From Paenimyroides aestuarii (GTDB lineage Bacteria > Bacteroidota > Bacteroidia > Flavobacteriales > Flavobacteriaceae): a DNA stretch of 64,000 nucleotides. The notes under the pieces are model-generated. The model was given only the letters and a program-made list of their open reading frames with translations, made no database searches and had not been told where the DNA came from. The DNA lies in contig NZ_CP102382.1 of assembly GCF_024628805.1 (NCBI RefSeq), forward strand, positions 744,001-808,000. The letters run 5' to 3'. The position numbers and the translations under genes were made by a program. Shown here piece by piece: positions 49,151-58,663 of this stretch; position 1 is the stretch's first letter, and every line of letters starts with the position of its first letter.

Positions 49151-49603
49151 ATGAGTTTTATCAGAATCACTAAACAATTTACTTTTGAAACCGGTCATGC
49201 ACTTTATGGTTACGACGGGAAATGCAGAAATGTTCACGGACACAGCTACAAACTGTCGGTTACCGTTATTGGGCAACCTATTACCGATAAAAACCATGTG
49301 AAATACGGAATGGTAATCGATTTTACCGATTTAAAAGCTATTGTTAAAGAAGAAGTGGTAGATCAGTTTGATCATGCAACGGTTTTTAACCAAAACACAC
49401 CTCATGTGGAACTGGCGAAAGAATTGGAACAGCGCGGCCATCATGTGATTTTGGTAGATTACCAACCTACAAGCGAAAATTTAGTGATTGATTTTGCAGA
49501 ACGTATCAAAAACCGTTTGCCCGAAAATATTAAGTTATTCTCTTTGCGTTTACAAGAAACCGAAAGTTCGTATGCCGAATGGTTTGCTTCTGACAATTCG
49601 TAA
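49151..49603 (+). CDS. queD: 6-carboxy-5,6,7,8-tetrahydropterin synthase
   Basis: A 150-residue PTPS-fold enzyme of the queuosine/7-deazapurine pathway. Zinc ligands His in TFETGHALYG and HGHSYKL, catalytic Cys in YDGKCRNVHGH (about 27), the catalytic Asp-His in FDHATVFN (about 75-77) and the Glu in LQETESSYAEW. Converts dihydroneopterin triphosphate to 6-carboxytetrahydropterin. Two bases separate its stop from the lpxH ATG. Confidence 0.92.
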   Translation: MSFIRITKQFTFETGHALYGYDGKCRNVHGHSYKLSVTVIGQPITDKNHVKYGMVIDFTDLKAIVKEEVVDQFDHATVFNQNTPHVELAKELEQRGHHVILVDYQPTSENLVIDFAERIKNRLPENIKLFSLRLQETESSYAEWFASDNS

Positions 49604-49605
49604 AC

Positions 49606-50424
49606 ATGATTACACTCGAAATTCCTAAAGATAAAAAAGTATATTTTACGTCTGATCATCATTTCGGAGCGCCCACTCGTGAAAAAAGCCTTCCGCGCGA
49701 AGCCTTGTTTTTAAAGTGGTTAAACGCTATCGAGAAAGATGCAGGTGCATTGTTTATCGTGGGCGATTTGTTCGATTTTTGGTTTGAATATAAAAAGGTA
49801 GTTCCCAAAGGATTCGTACGAATTTTAGGAAAATTGGCACAGATGCGCGACAGCGGTTTGCCCATTTATTTTTTTGTAGGAAACCATGATTTATGGATGG
49901 AAGACTATTTTGAAGAAGAACTGGATATTCCTGTTTTTCATGAACCTAAAGTGTTTAAAATATTCAACAAAACTGTTTTTATTGGTCATGGCGATGGTTT
50001 GGGTCCGGGTGATAAAGGTTACAAACGCATGAAAAAAGTGTTTACCAACCGGTTTTCAAAATGGTTGTTTCGTTGGTTGCATCCTGATGTTGGAGTGCGT
50101 TTGGCGGAATATCTATCGGTGAAAAACAAACTGATTTCAGGGGATGACGATGCTAAATATTTAGGCGAAGATAACGAATGGCTCATTTTATACGCCAACA
50201 AAAAGGTGAACGAACAATTTGCCGATTACTTTATTTTTGGTCACCGCCATTTACCCATGACACTTCCCTTGAAAAACAATCCAAATGCCTTATACATCAA
50301 TTTAGGCGATTGGATTCAGTACTTTACTTTTGGTGTTTTAACCGCTTCAGGTTTTGAACTGCGTGCCTTTTCGAAGGAGGATCTTTCGGAAGTTTTCGTT
50401 CCAAAATCCAATCATGATGCTTAA
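49606..50424 (+). CDS. lpxH: UDP-2,3-diacylglucosamine diphosphatase
   Basis: A 272-residue calcineurin-like metallophosphatase. Metal-binding motifs are FTSDHHFGAPTREKS (about 14-28), VGDLFDFWFEYKK (about 51-63), VGNHDLWM (about 87-94), GHGDGLGPGDKGYKRMKK (about 127-145) and FGHRHLPM (about 208-215); this is the LpxH pattern of Bacteroidota. It makes lipid X in lipid A synthesis. The last 33 codons overlap the convergent HTTM gene by 101 bp, so the C-terminal tail AFSKEDLSEVFVPKSNHDA may be an extension. Confidence 0.9.
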   Translation: MITLEIPKDKKVYFTSDHHFGAPTREKSLPREALFLKWLNAIEKDAGALFIVGDLFDFWFEYKKVVPKGFVRILGKLAQMRDSGLPIYFFVGNHDLWMEDYFEEELDIPVFHEPKVFKIFNKTVFIGHGDGLGPGDKGYKRMKKVFTNRFSKWLFRWLHPDVGVRLAEYLSVKNKLISGDDDAKYLGEDNEWLILYANKKVNEQFADYFIFGHRHLPMTLPLKNNPNALYINLGDWIQYFTFGVLTASGFELRAFSKEDLSEVFVPKSNHDA

Positions 50425-51700
50425 AATGGCTCCATTTTACGGTTGTTAAATCAACAGTAGGATCAATCAATCGGCTACTTGGGTGCATATTGATACTTAC
50501 ATTGCTTCGTTCGGCATACACGGCCACATCTTTTCCTTGTTCTTTAAAATGCTCTTTAATTTTCTGTGCCATTTGCCAGATCACATCGGGTGCATTTAAA
50601 CGCGAACGCTGTTTTTGGTTCAATAATTCTGTGTTGCTAAACGCTAAGCGTTCATTGTTTTTTTTATCGATTACTTTAAAGTATGTTTCTCCTGTTCGCG
50701 ATCTTAACATCATGCGCCAGCTTAATCGATGTGCTTCTTCGGTCCACAATACATCGTCTTTAAAAAACCAGTGCCGAATGGGCAATAAAATCTGAATGAT
50801 TAAATACGGAACGAAAAAGTATTTAAAAATAGTGCTGTAATCGGCAGTTGTTTCTTCGCTGTAATCTTCTTTTGGTCTTTTTCTAAAAAAGAAATTCCGA
50901 ATTTGATGAGGCGGAAAAAAGAACACACAAAAGCTCAATGCAAAATACGGAAACACGCCAATTTGTAAGGTTATTGAATTGAATATGTGAAATATCAGCG
51001 ATGCGATAATTGCAAACCAACGGGTACGTTTCCAAAGCAATGCCGGTACAATCAATCCGTCAAAAGCAATACCCATATAGGCGATAAAAAGCTGAAATTC
51101 GGTTTTTTTGAATAAAATTTGCACGGTTTCGGGCACATTGTTCATTCCAGAAAACATATTGCGCGTTACCGTTCCATCTAACCAATCTGGGTAAAACTTA
51201 GCAATGGTGGCATAGAAATACACACAACTTACTTGGATGATAAAAACCAATCGAATCCACTGGGGCATGTAGTTCTTTTTTATAGATGGATTTTGTTTCG
51301 CATCGATAGAAGCATTGGCGTTTGCAGGTAAAAAACACATAATTAAACCAATTAGCCACATTAAATAATAGTGATTGTTGTAAGATGTTTTTTGTCCGAA
51401 ATAAGCCAAACTCCACAAAATCGTCAGTGCTATAACAGAAAATCGGTATTTGTAACCCAGCATCACTCCTACTGAGGCCACTGCCATTAAACCAAAAACT
51501 ACATACATGGTTTCGTTTTGCAAATGCAGCAACCATTCAAAGCCAATAAATGTGAAATTAGTAGTGGTATCAACAAAATTGCGATCAACCCATTTCAATG
51601 CTAAGGCGCCAACAGCTTCAGCCAGAAAAATGATTCCGAAAAAAATCCGGAAAACTACCAACGATGAATTATCTATTTTTTGAAATGCTTTTTTCCACAT
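50324..51700 (-). CDS. HTTM-domain (vitamin K-dependent gamma-carboxylase-like) membrane protein
   Basis: A 458-residue protein with an HTTM domain: N-terminal FRIFFGIIFLAEAVGALALKWV, then helices around 70-90, 95-112, 120-137, 155-178, 200-225 and 230-260, and VFIIQVSCVYFYATIAKFYPDWLDGT in the middle. The C-terminal 180 residues are soluble, with WRMMLRSRTGE and a final HHDWILE; after this motif comes a 24-residue basic tail antisense to lpxH. HTTM proteins are related to vitamin K gamma-carboxylase but bacterial members have no known substrate. Three bases downstream of ribF, so co-transcribed with it. Confidence 0.85.
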   Translation of the reverse strand: MWKKAFQKIDNSSLVVFRIFFGIIFLAEAVGALALKWVDRNFVDTTTNFTFIGFEWLLHLQNETMYVVFGLMAVASVGVMLGYKYRFSVIALTILWSLAYFGQKTSYNNHYYLMWLIGLIMCFLPANANASIDAKQNPSIKKNYMPQWIRLVFIIQVSCVYFYATIAKFYPDWLDGTVTRNMFSGMNNVPETVQILFKKTEFQLFIAYMGIAFDGLIVPALLWKRTRWFAIIASLIFHIFNSITLQIGVFPYFALSFCVFFFPPHQIRNFFFRKRPKEDYSEETTADYSTIFKYFFVPYLIIQILLPIRHWFFKDDVLWTEEAHRLSWRMMLRSRTGETYFKVIDKKNNERLAFSNTELLNQKQRSRLNAPDVIWQMAQKIKEHFKEQGKDVAVYAERSNVSINMHPSSRLIDPTVDLTTVKWSHFKHHDWILERKLPKDPPSKRHAVQNLKRLKHQK

Positions 51701-51702
51701 AA

Positions 51703-52635
51703 TTATTCCATTGTTGAAAGGAAGTTTCTAGAAAAAATCTCGTCGTTTTTTAATGCTTCTATCAATACATCAACCGAAGAAAAATGGATTTCTTCTCGAA
51801 TTTTAGTTAAAAAACGTACGGTTATTTCCTCTTCATAAATCATATCATTAAAATCAAAAATATACACTTCGATTGTTTTCTCAATTCCGCCCACTGTGGG
51901 GTTTGTGCCTATACTTAACATTCCGAAATAATCTTTACCTTTAACAGTAACGCCCACCACATAAACGCCAATTGCGGGAATGAGTTTGTAATCTTCAGCA
52001 ATCTGTATATTAGCTGTGGGATAGCCAATGGTTCTTCCCAATTGCTTGCCCGAAACCACTTTGCCCGAAAGCATATACGGATAGCCCAAATAGTTTTTTG
52101 CCAAAGCAACATCGCCCACTTTTAGTGCATTGCGAATTTTGGTGGAACTTATGGAAACATCGTTTAACTCTTCGGCAGAAATTTGTTCCACATCAAAATG
52201 GTATTTTTTTCCAAATTCTATTAAATCGTGAATATTGGCAGAACGGTTTTTTCCAAAACGGTGGTCGTATCCAATAATGATTTTTCCGATATTGAACTGA
52301 TCTACCAAAATGGTTTTCACAAATTCTTCGGCCGATAAATTGGCAAAATCTTGGGTAAATTCTTGTACCACCAAATAATCAATTCCAAAATGATCAATCA
52401 GTTTGATGCGTTCCTCAATGGTATTCAACAACGATATTTGGTGATCGGTTTTTAAAACCATTCGCGGATGTGGAAAAAATGTAAGCACCAAAGTTTGGTA
52501 ACCATTTGCTTTTTTTTGCAATTTTAATTTGTTCAAAATAGCCTGATGCCCAATGTGCATACCATCAAAAGTACCAAGCGTTACAATGGTTTTTTGGGAA
52601 GATTTAAAAGATTGTGCCGAATGAAAAACATTCAT
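51703..52635 (-). CDS. ribF: Bifunctional riboflavin kinase/FAD synthetase
   Basis: A 310-residue enzyme from the ATG at 52633-52635 (MNVFHSAQSF); the in-frame extension upstream is not family-like. The FAD synthetase half has GTFDGMHIGHQAIL (about 21-34) and the later SSTKIRNAL; the kinase half (about 180-305) has GKVVSGKQLGRTIGYPTANI and YEEEITVRFLTKIREE. It makes FMN and FAD from riboflavin. First gene of a pair with the HTTM gene. Confidence 0.95.
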   Translation of the reverse strand: MNVFHSAQSFKSSQKTIVTLGTFDGMHIGHQAILNKLKLQKKANGYQTLVLTFFPHPRMVLKTDHQISLLNTIEERIKLIDHFGIDYLVVQEFTQDFANLSAEEFVKTILVDQFNIGKIIIGYDHRFGKNRSANIHDLIEFGKKYHFDVEQISAEELNDVSISSTKIRNALKVGDVALAKNYLGYPYMLSGKVVSGKQLGRTIGYPTANIQIAEDYKLIPAIGVYVVGVTVKGKDYFGMLSIGTNPTVGGIEKTIEVYIFDFNDMIYEEEITVRFLTKIREEIHFSSVDVLIEALKNDEIFSRNFLSTME

Positions 52636-52759
52636 TTTATCGAATTTTTCTTCAAAGTTATTAATAAAATACATAAAGTAGCGAATTATGGTTCTTAATG
52701 TAGGTTAATAATTTTGAAAATTGAACAGCCTCGAATATGTTTGCTACAAATAAAGTTAC

Positions 52760-52767
52760 TATTTTTG
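52760..52767 (+). promoter_or_regulatory. -7 promoter box for the T9SS protease gene
   Basis: TATTTTTG with an upstream TTG at 52741-52743 (16-bp spacing). Its position supports the ATG at 52789 instead of an upstream start. Confidence 0.5.
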
Positions 52768-52788
52768 AAAAGATTATATTTCTACCGC

Positions 52789-55062
52789 ATGAAATTTTAC
52801 AACAAAATGATTTGTTTCGTGGTGCTTTTATGTACCGGAAACCTATTTGCCCAGTTTAATGCATTTTCAAATGCTTCAGAGCGCAATTTTTCGGAAAAAG
52901 AAAAATTTGTGAGAAAACACATTCCACATACTTTTGAAATTTATCAATTGGATGTAAAAAATTTGTTTGAACGCGTGAAAGACGCGCCGCCCTTGTCTAA
53001 TGAACCTTCTCCATTAGTATTGGCATTTCCCGATGGCAATGGGAATTTTTCTAATTATTGGGTTTACGACAATCCAGCAATGGAATCAGAATTGGCATCA
53101 ACCGTGAAAAACATTCGAAGTTTAAAAGCAGTTGATATAAAAAACCCAGGAAACAGTATTAGTATTAGTATTTCGGACATATTTGGATTACATGGTATGG
53201 GAATGAAAACCGATGGATCTGTTTTTTATATTGATAATTATACCACCGATTTAAACAACGTTATTGCTTATCAAAGAAACAACTTAGAATTACCAAAAAG
53301 CAATTTTTCATGTCTGGTGACTGGAGATCATTTTGACGATGCCATTACTTCGTTAGAAAATCCTATTCAATCTTTCAGCTTAGATAACAAACGAAGAACC
53401 TACCGATTGGCTTTAGCATGTACGATAGAATATGCAGCTTTTCACATTAACAATGCTCCTGCTGGCACACCCAACACAACGGTAGATCAAAAGAAAAATA
53501 TCGTGTTGGCAGCCATGAATGTTTCATTAACCCGTTTAAATCAAATTTTTGAGAGAGAGCTCAACGTGCACCTAAATCTTATTGCCAATAATAAAGATAT
53601 TATTTTTATCACATCTGATAACTTCTCGAATAATGATGCCGATTTTTTAATTGATGAAAGCCAAACGGTTATAGATAATGTAATTGGCTCATCAAATTAC
53701 GATATAGGGCACACTTTTAGTACGGGTCAAGGTGGATTGGCAGCACTAGGTTCGGTATGTAGTTCATGGAGCAAAGCATCCGGAATCACAGGATCTTCCG
53801 CACCAGTGGGCGATGCCTATGATGTAGATTATGTTGCCCATGAAATGGGACATCAATTTGGTGCAAACCATACCTTTAATAACTCTTGCCAATTTAACAG
53901 AAACAACTCTACAGCCGTAGAAACAGGGAGCGGAAGCACCATTATGTCATATGCAGGTATTTGCCCACCCGACATGCAAAGCAACGTTGATGCTTATTAT
54001 CATTATGTAAGTATTCGCGAAATGCAAACTTTTTTACTTTCTGCTACGTGTGCGCAGCAAACCACTGTTGCAAATGCAGCGCCGGTTGTAACGCCATTAA
54101 CCCCCAAAACCATTCCTTATGGAACACCTTTTATATTGAGTGTAACAGCTACCGATGCCGACGGCGATGCTCTAACCTATGCATTTGAACAAAACAATCC
54201 ACAAATAACTTCGCAACCACCTAGTGCAACCACGACTATCGGTCCCGCATTTAGGTCTGTGCCACCTACTGCGAATAATTACCGCTCGTTTCCTAATTTA
54301 GGAACTGTTTTAGCTGGTACTACCAATACAAATGGTGTGGTAAGTAATGATTGGGAACGTTTATCAATGGTTGCAAGAACATACAGTTTTGTGGCAACCG
54401 TTCGTGATAATAATGCAAACGGTGCACGAGTGGTGTACACCCAACCCGCAACAATCACAGTTGCCAATACTGGACCTTTTGTAATAACAGCACCAAACAA
54501 CAACCCAAACACTACCGAACCAGTATGGTTTATGGGTTCTACCAAAACAATTACTTGGAATGTGGCAGGTACCACTGCAAATAATATAAATACTACCAAT
54601 GTAAACATTTTAGTATCAACAGATGCAGGACTAACGTTTACGCCTATTGCTTCCAACGTACCCAATAACGGGTCTGCAACAGTTACTATACCAACCAATT
54701 TAACCAGCACGTATGAGGCGCGAATAAAAATTGAAGCAGTTGGAAACATTTTCTATACCGTTTCTAAAAAGTTCACTTTGTGGGATCCAAATTTAAGCAC
54801 TGAAGAATTGGCTTTAAACGATTTGAAAATCTATCCTAATCCTACTACAAGTGTTTTAAATGTTGCCTTTTCTACGAAAGATACCGGAACCGTTACATTT
54901 AATATTTTTGATTTAAACGGAAGATTAATTAAAACGGTTTTTCACCAAAATTCTAGTATAATTGACCAGCAGATAAATGTTGCTGATTTAACCACAGGCA
55001 CATACATTTTGGTTATTAAAACGGATAAACACACTACTACACATAAATTCATTAAGAAGTAG
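52789..55062 (+). CDS. Reprolysin-like zinc metalloprotease with T9SS sorting domain
   Basis: A 757-residue secreted protein from the ATG at 52789 (MKFYNKMICFVVLLCTGNLFAQ, signal peptide). Propeptide-like region (about 25-200), then a catalytic domain with the extended zinc motif VAHEMGHQFGANHTF (HExxHxxGxxH, about 363-373) and a downstream Met-turn SYAGICPPDM. Beta-sandwich domains with TATDADGDALTYAF follow (about 430-670). The C-terminal 75 residues are a type A T9SS sorting domain, with IYPNPTTSVLNV and DLTTGTYILVIKTD. It is exported and likely attached or released by type IX secretion. Confidence 0.93.
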   Translation: MKFYNKMICFVVLLCTGNLFAQFNAFSNASERNFSEKEKFVRKHIPHTFEIYQLDVKNLFERVKDAPPLSNEPSPLVLAFPDGNGNFSNYWVYDNPAMESELASTVKNIRSLKAVDIKNPGNSISISISDIFGLHGMGMKTDGSVFYIDNYTTDLNNVIAYQRNNLELPKSNFSCLVTGDHFDDAITSLENPIQSFSLDNKRRTYRLALACTIEYAAFHINNAPAGTPNTTVDQKKNIVLAAMNVSLTRLNQIFERELNVHLNLIANNKDIIFITSDNFSNNDADFLIDESQTVIDNVIGSSNYDIGHTFSTGQGGLAALGSVCSSWSKASGITGSSAPVGDAYDVDYVAHEMGHQFGANHTFNNSCQFNRNNSTAVETGSGSTIMSYAGICPPDMQSNVDAYYHYVSIREMQTFLLSATCAQQTTVANAAPVVTPLTPKTIPYGTPFILSVTATDADGDALTYAFEQNNPQITSQPPSATTTIGPAFRSVPPTANNYRSFPNLGTVLAGTTNTNGVVSNDWERLSMVARTYSFVATVRDNNANGARVVYTQPATITVANTGPFVITAPNNNPNTTEPVWFMGSTKTITWNVAGTTANNINTTNVNILVSTDAGLTFTPIASNVPNNGSATVTIPTNLTSTYEARIKIEAVGNIFYTVSKKFTLWDPNLSTEELALNDLKIYPNPTTSVLNVAFSTKDTGTVTFNIFDLNGRLIKTVFHQNSSIIDQQINVADLTTGTYILVIKTDKHTTTHKFIKK

Positions 55063-55080
55063 CTATAATATCATTTGTAT

Positions 55081-55118
55081 TAGAAAAGGCTTGGTTTTTA
55101 ATATCCAAGCCTTTTCTA
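55081..55118. terminator. Bidirectional terminator between convergent genes
   Basis: AGAAAAGGCTTGG / CCAAGCCTTTTCT perfect stem with a ten-base loop, 18 bp after the protease stop. Confidence 0.8.
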
Positions 55119-55178
55119 ATTTATCTCATCTGAAAGGTAATTTGACCATTCCATTTTTTTTCTACTATTATGCTTCTT

Positions 55179-55883
55179 TTAAAGAATCGAATTCAAATAG
55201 TTTTGAACCAAAATTAAATCATCAGAATTAAAATCGATGTTTTTTTGTTTAATAAATTTTTTGATTTCTTTGGCATGAGCAGGAAACATTTTTTCTATGT
55301 CTTTACTCTTCTGAACAGCAGTTATAGTATTTTCATGTTCTATAAAATACAAAGGTTTTTGCCATTTATATTCTGGTAATTTTTGTTCTTGATAACTATT
55401 TAAAGCTTCTTGATAAGCAATATAGGTTACAATTTCTTCTTTAAATAATTTTACAGCACTGCTAGAATTGCCCACAGCCAGCAAATAGGTTGGTTTTTGT
55501 TCTTTTTTTTCTACAATATTCTTCAAAACATATTTTCTACCATCTTTAAACTGTATTTCTTTATTTTTTTCCTTTGCTATAATAATTGTTTCCGTTGCAG
55601 ATTTTTTATATTCAAAATAGCCGGTATAATTATTATATCTTAAATCAAAAAATTGAGAGCCATTATTTACAGTTGCTTCACTGAACGATTCGTTTACATA
55701 TTCAGAGCCTGTAGTTTTGATTTTTTCAGGCATAGACATATTCACTAGATTCGATGGCAAACCAGATGCGTCTTGAAAGGAATGATCCGTTTCGACTAAT
55801 ACATATTGCTGCATTGCTTGCGATTTTGCACTTTCAGTAAGTGAAAACAGCAATATCATAAAAAAAGTTGCTTTAAATTTCAT
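55179..55883 (-). CDS. Secreted protein, function unknown
   Basis: A 234-residue protein with a signal peptide ending near AKSQA (about residue 22). The mature part is beta-rich up to about 120 (FDLRYNNYTGYFEYKKSATETIIIAKEKNKEIQFKDG) and helical and lysine-rich at the C-terminus. It resembles the GLPGLI-type small secreted proteins of Bacteroidota in overall pattern but lacks that motif. Monocistronic. Confidence 0.65.
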   Translation of the reverse strand: MKFKATFFMILLFSLTESAKSQAMQQYVLVETDHSFQDASGLPSNLVNMSMPEKIKTTGSEYVNESFSEATVNNGSQFFDLRYNNYTGYFEYKKSATETIIIAKEKNKEIQFKDGRKYVLKNIVEKKEQKPTYLLAVGNSSSAVKLFKEEIVTYIAYQEALNSYQEQKLPEYKWQKPLYFIEHENTITAVQKSKDIEKMFPAHAKEIKKFIKQKNIDFNSDDLILVQNYLNSIL

Positions 55884-56000
55884 AACAAGGTTAATTTATT
55901 GATTAGTAATGAAATAAATATACGATTTTTTATTAATTTTTCATGTTAAAAATTGTTTTATTAAAAAATGAAACCGTAAAAATCTACCAAAAAAATAAAC

Positions 56001-56008
56001 TATATTTG
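56001..56008 (+). promoter_or_regulatory. -7 promoter box upstream of the lepA leader
   Basis: TATATTTG, exact TAnnTTTG. Transcription from here gives a leader of about 135 nt containing the GC-rich structured element. Confidence 0.55.
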
Positions 56009-56028
56009 CACATTATAGCCTTTGGAAA

Positions 56029-56121
56029 CTGCGTGAGGGATAGAAGCGGAAAGCCCGCAAGAATGAGGACTTGAAGCATATAGCCCGACGAAGGAGGAAC
56101 GACGAACGGCACGCCCAAAGA
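56029..56121 (+). ncRNA. GC-rich structured leader element upstream of lepA
   Basis: An island of high GC in AT-rich surroundings. GCGTG near 56031 and CACGC near 56111 can form a closing helix; inside are GCGG-AAAGC-CCGC and CAAG-N8-CTTG hairpins. The phrases GTGAGGGATAGAAGCGGAAA and GACGAACGGCACGCCC recur, from memory, in flavobacterial intergenic regions, so this is either a conserved RNA (compare the Rfam Flavo-1 motif) or a mobile repeat family. It lies in the 5' untranslated region of lepA. Name not certain. Confidence 0.5.
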
Positions 56122-56148
56122 AAAATTATTTTTAGACATTTTACACCA

Positions 56149-57945
56149 ATGAAAAATATTAGAAACTTTTGTATTATCGCCCATATTGACCACGGTAAAA
56201 GTACCTTGGCAGACCGCTTGTTAGGCGCCACACAAACGGTGACGGCTCGTGAAGAAAAAGCGCAATTGCTTGATAATATGGACCTTGAAAGAGAACGTGG
56301 TATTACGATTAAAAGTCATGCCATTCAAATGGAATATAAATACAAAGGCGAAGATTATATCTTGAATTTGATTGATACTCCGGGACACGTAGATTTTTCA
56401 TACGAGGTTTCTCGATCAATTGCTGCCTGCGAAGGTGCATTGTTGATTGTTGATGCAGCGCAAAGTATTCAGGCACAGACTATTTCAAATCTTTATTTGG
56501 CATTAGAGAACGATTTAGAGATTATTCCTGTGTTGAATAAGGTTGATTTACCATCTGCAAACCCTGAAGAAGTAAGTGATGATATTATTGATTTATTGGG
56601 TTGTAAATTAGAAGATATTATTCATGCATCGGGTAAAACTGGGTTTGGTGTTGAAAATATTTTGGCAGCTATTATCGAGAAAATTCCGGCACCAAAAGGA
56701 AATCCAGACGAACCTTTACAGGCGTTGATTTTTGATTCGCATTACAATCCGTTCCGTGGAATTGAAGTTATTTTCCGTGTTTTGAATGGAGAAATTAAAA
56801 AGAATCAAAAGATCAAATTCATGGCTACGGGCAATGAATATTATGCCGATGAAGTGGGTACGTTGAAATTAAACCAAGTGCCAAAGCAGAAAATTTCTGC
56901 AGGCGATGTTGGTTATTTGATTTCGGGAATTAAAGAAGCAAAAGAAGTAAAAGTAGGTGACACCATTACTGATGCGGTAAACCCTACCAAAAATATGATT
57001 ACCGGTTTTGAAGACGTGAAACCGATGGTTTTTGCTGGAATTTATCCTGTTGATACAGAAGATTACGAAGATTTGCGTGCTTCGATGGAAAAATTGCAAT
57101 TAAATGATGCTTCGTTGGTTTTTCAGGCAGAAAGTTCGGCGGCTTTAGGTTTTGGTTTCCGTTGTGGATTCTTGGGAATGTTGCACATGGAAATTATTCA
57201 GGAACGCTTAGAGCGTGAGTTTAACATGACGGTGATTACAACCGTTCCCAATGTTTCGTATTTTGCATACACCAAAAAAGAACCTGATACTCCGTTTGTG
57301 GTTAATAACCCGTCTGATTTACCAGAACCATCGAAATTAGACCGTGTTGAAGAGCCTTTTATTAAAGCCACAATCATCACCAAATCTGATTTTGTGGGAC
57401 AAGTAATGAGTTTGTGTATTGAAAAACGCGGATTAATAACCAACCAAACTTATTTAACAGAAAGCCGAGTTGAATTGAATTTTGATATGCCTTTGGCAGA
57501 GATTGTATTTGATTTTTACGATCGATTAAAAACGGTTTCAAAAGGATATGCTTCGTTTGATTACCACCCAATTGGTATGCGCTCTTCTAAATTAGTACGC
57601 TTGGATGTGTTGTTAAACGGCCAAAATGTGGATGCGCTTTCGGCTTTAATTCACGAAGACAACGCCTATCATATTGGAAAAAAAATGTGCGAAAAATTAC
57701 GCGAATTAATCCCTCGTCAACAGTTCGACATTCCTATTCAGGCTGCAATTGGTGCAAAAATTATTGCACGTGAAACCATTAAAGCGTTGCGAAAAGATGT
57801 TACTGCAAAATGTTATGGTGGTGATATTTCCCGTAAGCGAAAATTGTTAGAAAAACAAAAAGCAGGTAAAAAACGTATGCGCCAAGTGGGTAACGTAGAA
57901 ATACCACAATCGGCATTTATGGCTGTTTTAAAACTGAATGATTAG
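56149..57945 (+). CDS. lepA: Elongation factor 4 (back-translocating GTPase)
   Basis: A 598-residue GTPase from the ATG at 56149 ([20 protein letters not shown]); an in-frame extension through the structured leader is not protein-like. G1 [10 protein letters not shown]2 region [14 protein letters not shown]3 DTPGHVDF, G4 NKVD, then domains II, III, V and the LepA-specific C-terminal domain with [29 protein letters not shown]. It acts on stalled ribosomes. Confidence 0.97.
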   Translation: MKNIRNFCIIAHIDHGKSTLADRLLGATQTVTAREEKAQLLDNMDLERERGITIKSHAIQMEYKYKGEDYILNLIDTPGHVDFSYEVSRSIAACEGALLIVDAAQSIQAQTISNLYLALENDLEIIPVLNKVDLPSANPEEVSDDIIDLLGCKLEDIIHASGKTGFGVENILAAIIEKIPAPKGNPDEPLQALIFDSHYNPFRGIEVIFRVLNGEIKKNQKIKFMATGNEYYADEVGTLKLNQVPKQKISAGDVGYLISGIKEAKEVKVGDTITDAVNPTKNMITGFEDVKPMVFAGIYPVDTEDYEDLRASMEKLQLNDASLVFQAESSAALGFGFRCGFLGMLHMEIIQERLEREFNMTVITTVPNVSYFAYTKKEPDTPFVVNNPSDLPEPSKLDRVEEPFIKATIITKSDFVGQVMSLCIEKRGLITNQTYLTESRVELNFDMPLAEIVFDFYDRLKTVSKGYASFDYHPIGMRSSKLVRLDVLLNGQNVDALSALIHEDNAYHIGKKMCEKLRELIPRQQFDIPIQAAIGAKIIARETIKALRKDVTAKCYGGDISRKRKLLEKQKAGKKRMRQVGNVEIPQSAFMAVLKLND

Positions 57946-57985
57946 TATTGGTTGTGAGTTTTTAGATTAAAATTCAAACAGCTAT

Positions 57986-58024
57986 AAAAAACCGTCTCAA
58001 GACTTAGTTTTGAGACGGTTTTTT
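57986..58024. terminator. Terminator of lepA (bidirectional)
   Basis: AAAACCGTCTCAA / TTGAGACGGTTTT with a nine-base loop between A and T runs. It also serves the convergent lipoprotein gene. Confidence 0.85.
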
Positions 58025-58029
58025 CTTAA

Positions 58030-58579
58030 TTATTCCCTAGGTAACTCGCGCAGATTTTTAATAAAGACACCATTTTCAAAAAAGAATAAATTCCCTATTG
58101 TTTTATCTTTTGCATATCTGTCTAAACCTTGTAATTCATTTTCAAAATAAGAAACATAGCTTCTAAAGCGAGATTCTTTAAAGTAATGACTATCTATAAC
58201 ATATAATTGCGAATCATATATTTCTTGCAAAGTATAATCTAAATTGGCATAACTTACCATTACCAGAAAAAGTTTGTAATTGTTTTTTTGGGCCCAATTC
58301 TCATAAACATATAAAGGTTTACAAAACTCAGACGAGCAACCACTTGCAAATGTATAAACCAATGCTTTAGGATATTTTTTTATTTCAGTGCGTAATTCAA
58401 CCGGATTAATAACAAAAATGCGGTTTTTATCTACAGGTTGGTTGGGTTTAAAAGAAACAATCATTGGCTTTGTGTTGTTCTTTTAAATTATTATAATCGT
58501 CTGAAAAGCCGTTTACGATAATCAATCCGCATGAATTCAGAACGAATAAAAAAGGCAATAAATGAAAAAATCTCTTCAT
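58030..58579 (-). pseudogene. Lipoprotein with thioredoxin-like domain, single-base frameshift
   Basis: Two frames form one gene. From the ATG at 58577-58579 the sequence reads MKRFFHLLPFLFVLNSCGLI, a signal peptide with lipobox LNSC, to LKEQHKAN; a one-base change at about 58465 shifts the frame, which continues IVSFKPNQPVDKNRI to the stop at 58030. The downstream part has LVYTFASGCSSEFCKPLYVYENWAQ, a thioredoxin-like strand-Cys-helix with CxxxxC, and GNLFFFENG near the end. Either a disabled gene or an assembly error; the downstream frame alone would lack export. Confidence 0.75.
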
Positions 58580-58636
58580 ATAACTGTTTGATTGTTTCCT
58601 CAAATATACAAAAATGACTTTTTCAATAAACCCGAA

Positions 58637-58663
58637 AAAAAAACACCTTATTGCAAGGTGTTT
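58637..58663 (-). terminator. Terminator overlapping the end of the S41 peptidase gene
   Basis: AAACACCTT / AAGGTGTTT with a five-base loop, minus-strand T run. The gene's TAA (58648-58650) lies within the stem. Confidence 0.75.

Noticed and set aside
56071..56148. In-frame N-terminal extension of LepA through the GC-rich leader.
   Set aside because: Residues are Arg-rich and unlike any LepA; the family starts at [19 protein letters not shown].
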